Shown piece after piece: positions 61,510 to 64,000 of a stretch of 64,000 nucleotides of DNA. The notes below the pieces were generated by a model. It was given only the letters and a program-made list of their open reading frames with translations, searched no databases and had not been told where the DNA came from. Each line of letters opens with the position of its first letter. The first letter of the stretch is position 1. A program made the position numbers and the translations under genes. The stretch is taken from the NCBI RefSeq assembly GCF_003316635.1, contig NZ_QNQP01000002.1, positions 1 through 64,000 on the forward strand, in the 5' to 3' direction. Source of the DNA: Roseovarius dicentrarchi (lineage in GTDB: Bacteria > Pseudomonadota > Alphaproteobacteria > Rhodobacterales > Rhodobacteraceae).

Positions 61510-62628
61510 ATGACGCCCAAGCGTCCCGAAGGTGCGGGCGCGTTCCCGAAACGGGCCCCGAGCCCCGCGCCGAAATCGCCCCGTCGCGCGCCGCTTTATG
61601 CCGCGCTCGATCTGGGTACGAACAGTTGCCGGATGCTGATTGCCGAACCGCGTGGCAGTCAGTTCCGGGTGATAGACAGCTTCAGCAAATCGGTGCAGCT
61701 TGGCGCCGGTCTGGAAGCGAGCGGCCTGCTGTCCCGTGCGTCCATCGGGCGCACGATTCAAGCGCTGCGTGTGTGCCAGCAAAAGCTGAGCCGTCACGAC
61801 GTTGGCACCATGCGCCTCGTCGCGACCGAGGCATGCCGCCGCGCCACCAACGGCGCCGCGTTCATGGCGCGTGTGCGCCGCGAAACCGGCCTGACGCTGG
61901 ATGTGATCACACCGCTGGAGGAGGCGCAGCTGGCCGTGGTCAGCTGCGCGCCGCTGGTCAGCCCCGAAACGGACCAGTTGCTGGTCGTCGATATCGGCGG
62001 CGGCTCGACCGAGCTGGTGTGGATCGACCTCACCGATGTTGAGCGGTCCCAGCGCCGCCGCGCCATCATGCGCCTGCATGGCGGGTTTGAGGCGGGCGTC
62101 GGCGACAGCGGGCCGTCCGCGCGTGTCGTCGACTGGATCAGCGTGCCACTGGGCGTGGCGACCTTGCGCGACCAGTTCCGCGACGTCGAGGATGACGCGG
62201 CGCGGTTTGCCCTGATGAGCTGGTTTTTCGAGGAAAACCTGATGGAATTTGCCCCCTACAAAAGCGAACAATCGCGCGAGGGGTTTCAGATCGTCGGCAC
62301 CAGCGGCACGGTCACCACCGTGGCGGCCAGCCATCTGGGGCTAAAGCGCTATGATCGCAACCGCGTGGACGGGCTGCGCATGACCTCGGACCAGATTGAC
62401 AAGGTGATCCGCAGCTATCTGGCGCTGGGTCCGGACGGGCGGCGGCTGGATCCGCGCATCGGGCTGGACCGGCATGCGCTGATCATGTCCGGCGTTGCGA
62501 TCCTTCAGGCGCTTTTGCGCTGCTGGCCGACCGACAGATTGTCAGTTGCGGATCGCGGTCTGCGCGAGGGCATGCTATACGCCCAAATGGCCGCCGATGG
62601 CGTGCTGGCCAGCGAGGAGAGCGCATGA
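61510..62628 (+). CDS. Ppx/GppA-family exopolyphosphatase/pppGpp phosphatase
   Basis: 372 aa. Actin-like ATPase-fold motifs: [15 protein letters not shown] (phosphate 1 region), [13 protein letters not shown] (phosphate 2) and [12 protein letters not shown] (residues near 260). Shorter than E. coli Ppx, lacking the C-terminal extension. ATG 61510 follows TGGAGGG; ATG 61495 in frame is less likely. Overlaps rlmE by four bases. Confidence 0.94.
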   Translation: MTPKRPEGAGAFPKRAPSPAPKSPRRAPLYAALDLGTNSCRMLIAEPRGSQFRVIDSFSKSVQLGAGLEASGLLSRASIGRTIQALRVCQQKLSRHDVGTMRLVATEACRRATNGAAFMARVRRETGLTLDVITPLEEAQLAVVSCAPLVSPETDQLLVVDIGGGSTELVWIDLTDVERSQRRRAIMRLHGGFEAGVGDSGPSARVVDWISVPLGVATLRDQFRDVEDDAARFALMSWFFEENLMEFAPYKSEQSREGFQIVGTSGTVTTVAASHLGLKRYDRNRVDGLRMTSDQIDKVIRSYLALGPDGRRLDPRIGLDRHALIMSGVAILQALLRCWPTDRLSVADRGLREGMLYAQMAADGVLASEESA

Positions 62629-63341
62629 ACAAGGGACCGGACGGCAAGAATACATCGGGGCGCGGCCAACGCGACCTGACGGTCAGGGTGAAATCAGCGC
62701 GGGGGCGCACGGCGTCCTCTACGCGTTGGCTGCAACGGCAGCTGAATGACCCCTATGTCAAGCGCGCCCAGAACGAAGGGTATCGCGGGCGCGCCGCGTT
62801 CAAGATCATGGAAGTGGACGATAAATTCCGCTTCCTGGTGCCGGGCGCGCGCGTCGTGGATCTGGGCTGTGCCCCCGGCGGCTGGATTCAGGTGGCGGTG
62901 CCGCGCATCAACGCGTTGGAGGAGAAAAAGGGCAAAGCCGTGGGGACGATCCTGGGCATCGACCTGCAAGAGGTGGAGCCGATTCCCGGCGCCACCATCC
63001 ATCAGCTGGATTTCATGGATGAGGGCGCCGACGAACAGGTCAAGGAATGGCTTGGCGGGTCTGCCGATGTGGTGATGTCCGACATGGCCGCGTCCAGCTC
63101 GGGCCATAAACAGACGGACCACCTGCGCATCATTTCCCTGTGCGAGGCGGCGGCCTACCTGGCGTTTGACGTGTTGGAGGAGGGCGGCACATTCGTGTCC
63201 AAGGTTCTGGCAGGCGGCGCCGAGGGCGAGCTGCAAAAGCTGCTGAAACAACGCTTTGCCAAGGTGGCCAACGTGAAACCCCCCAGCAGCCGCGCCGACA
63301 GCTCGGAAAAATTCGTGGTTGCGTCTGGATTCCGGGGATAG
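62625..63341 (+). CDS. rlmE: 23S rRNA (uridine-2'-O)-methyltransferase RlmE (FtsJ/RrmJ)
   Basis: 238 aa. SAM-binding [15 protein letters not shown]; catalytic K-D-K set: Lys near 53 (AAFKIMEVD), Asp in [10 protein letters not shown], and Lys in [10 protein letters not shown]. Methylates U2552 of 23S rRNA. The N-terminal ~45 residues are a basic extension. Overlaps the Ppx gene. Confidence 0.96.
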   Translation: MNKGPDGKNTSGRGQRDLTVRVKSARGRTASSTRWLQRQLNDPYVKRAQNEGYRGRAAFKIMEVDDKFRFLVPGARVVDLGCAPGGWIQVAVPRINALEEKKGKAVGTILGIDLQEVEPIPGATIHQLDFMDEGADEQVKEWLGGSADVVMSDMAASSSGHKQTDHLRIISLCEAAAYLAFDVLEEGGTFVSKVLAGGAEGELQKLLKQRFAKVANVKPPSSRADSSEKFVVASGFRG

Positions 63342-63465
63342 GCGCGCGTCATTGGCCAACCGACCGGTCACGGCGACATCACGCATATGTGAGTGATCCT
63401 GTTCCCGGCACCCTGCGTATCTCCTTTATCGCCGATCACGGCGCACACCCAGGAGGAGAGATTTT

Positions 63466-63942
63466 ATGATCCGCAGAACATTCATGGCACTGGCCGCATC
63501 GACAGCCCTCGCATTGCCCGCAATGGCGGCTGACAAGGATATCGTCGACACGGCAGTCGATGCCGGATCGTTCGGCACGCTGGTCGCCGCTGTGCAGGCG
63601 GCCGACCTTGTTGAAACACTGAAGGGTGACGGCCCTTTCACCGTCTTTGCGCCCACGGATGACGCATTCGCCGCACCGCCCGAGGGCACCGTCGAGGATC
63701 TGCTGAAGCCCGAAAACAAGGACAAGCTGACCGCGATCCTGACCTATCACGTCGTGGCCGGTAAAGTCATGTCGACGGACCTGAGCGATGGCATGACAGC
63801 CGCAACCGTGCAGGGCGATGACGTCACCATCATGACCGAAGGCGGCGTCATGGTGAACGACGCGAACGTGACATCCGCCGACATCGAGGCGTCGAACGGC
63901 GTCATCCACGTCATTGATGCTGTGCTGATGCCGGCCATGTAA
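63466..63942 (+). CDS. Secreted fasciclin-domain protein
   Basis: 158 aa: signal peptide (cleavage after AMA, about residue 21) and one FAS1 domain ([58 protein letters not shown] end). Adhesion or cell-surface role likely. AGGAGGAG precedes ATG 63466. Confidence 0.93.
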   Translation: MIRRTFMALAASTALALPAMAADKDIVDTAVDAGSFGTLVAAVQAADLVETLKGDGPFTVFAPTDDAFAAPPEGTVEDLLKPENKDKLTAILTYHVVAGKVMSTDLSDGMTAATVQGDDVTIMTEGGVMVNDANVTSADIEASNGVIHVIDAVLMPAM

Positions 63943-64000
63943 ACGGCGCTGTTCGGCACACCCCGCTGGCGTGTGCGAGCAATGCAAACAAAAACGCTGC

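Overview
The window looks like chromosomal DNA of a marine alphaproteobacterium of the Rhodobacteraceae (roseobacter type). This rests on GC-rich coding with strong third-position GC, alphaproteobacterial gene pairings (tatABC; xseB-ispA-dxs; gcdH with a LysR gene), a Hint-domain protein of the kind common in that family, and a one-carbon operon with a short 'virulence factor' protein. It is an inference from protein content; there is no rRNA gene here.

Layout. 1-2456: AT-richer end of an integrated element, with IS21-like terminal repeats at the left edge and a 650-aa tyrosine recombinase next to tRNA-Asn (2457-2531), the probable insertion target. 2595-4938: an MBL-fold hydrolase and an EnvZ-like sensor kinase. 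5050-33364: a large surface-polysaccharide locus. It has six glycosyltransferases plus a WecG-type transferase, a Wzy/WaaL-like membrane protein, a Wzx-like flippase, a Wzz/GumC-like chain-length protein, a CpsD-like P-loop protein, an ExoY-like priming transferase and an asparagine-synthase-like enzyme.

Nested inside is a tightly coupled PKS/NRPS operon (11354-27485). It encodes an iterative-looking PKS (KS-AT-KR-DH-ACP-TE), split by an apparent frameshift near 14300. A glycosyltransferase follows, then a one-module NRPS with a formyltransferase, a condensation-like remnant, an adenylation domain interrupted by a luciferase-like monooxygenase, and a carrier domain. After these come an Sfp-type phosphopantetheinyl transferase, an SGNH-like protein, a glycosidase-like protein and another glycosyltransferase. 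The adenylation pocket, read by eye, resembles a known glycine code. The most interesting reading is that a small formyl-aminoacyl/polyketide group is made here and either decorates the polysaccharide or is itself glycosylated.

33930-63942 is mostly housekeeping: prfC, a Hint protein, an SDR, an orphan ABC ATPase, tatABC, xseB-ispA-dxs, a PQQ-type sugar dehydrogenase, a GlxA/AraC regulator, class II DAHP synthase, a PAS protein, yicC-gmk-gamma carbonic anhydrase, LysR/glutaryl-CoA dehydrogenase, a DadA-like oxidase with RidA, a LytS-like/degenerate GGDEF protein, a CHAP lipoprotein, a folate/cobalamin methyl-transfer operon, Ppx/GppA, RlmE and a secreted fasciclin protein. Five convincing intrinsic terminators and several unexplained hairpins or repeats are listed. 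No CRISPR array or rRNA was seen, and there is no Wza-like export protein in the window.
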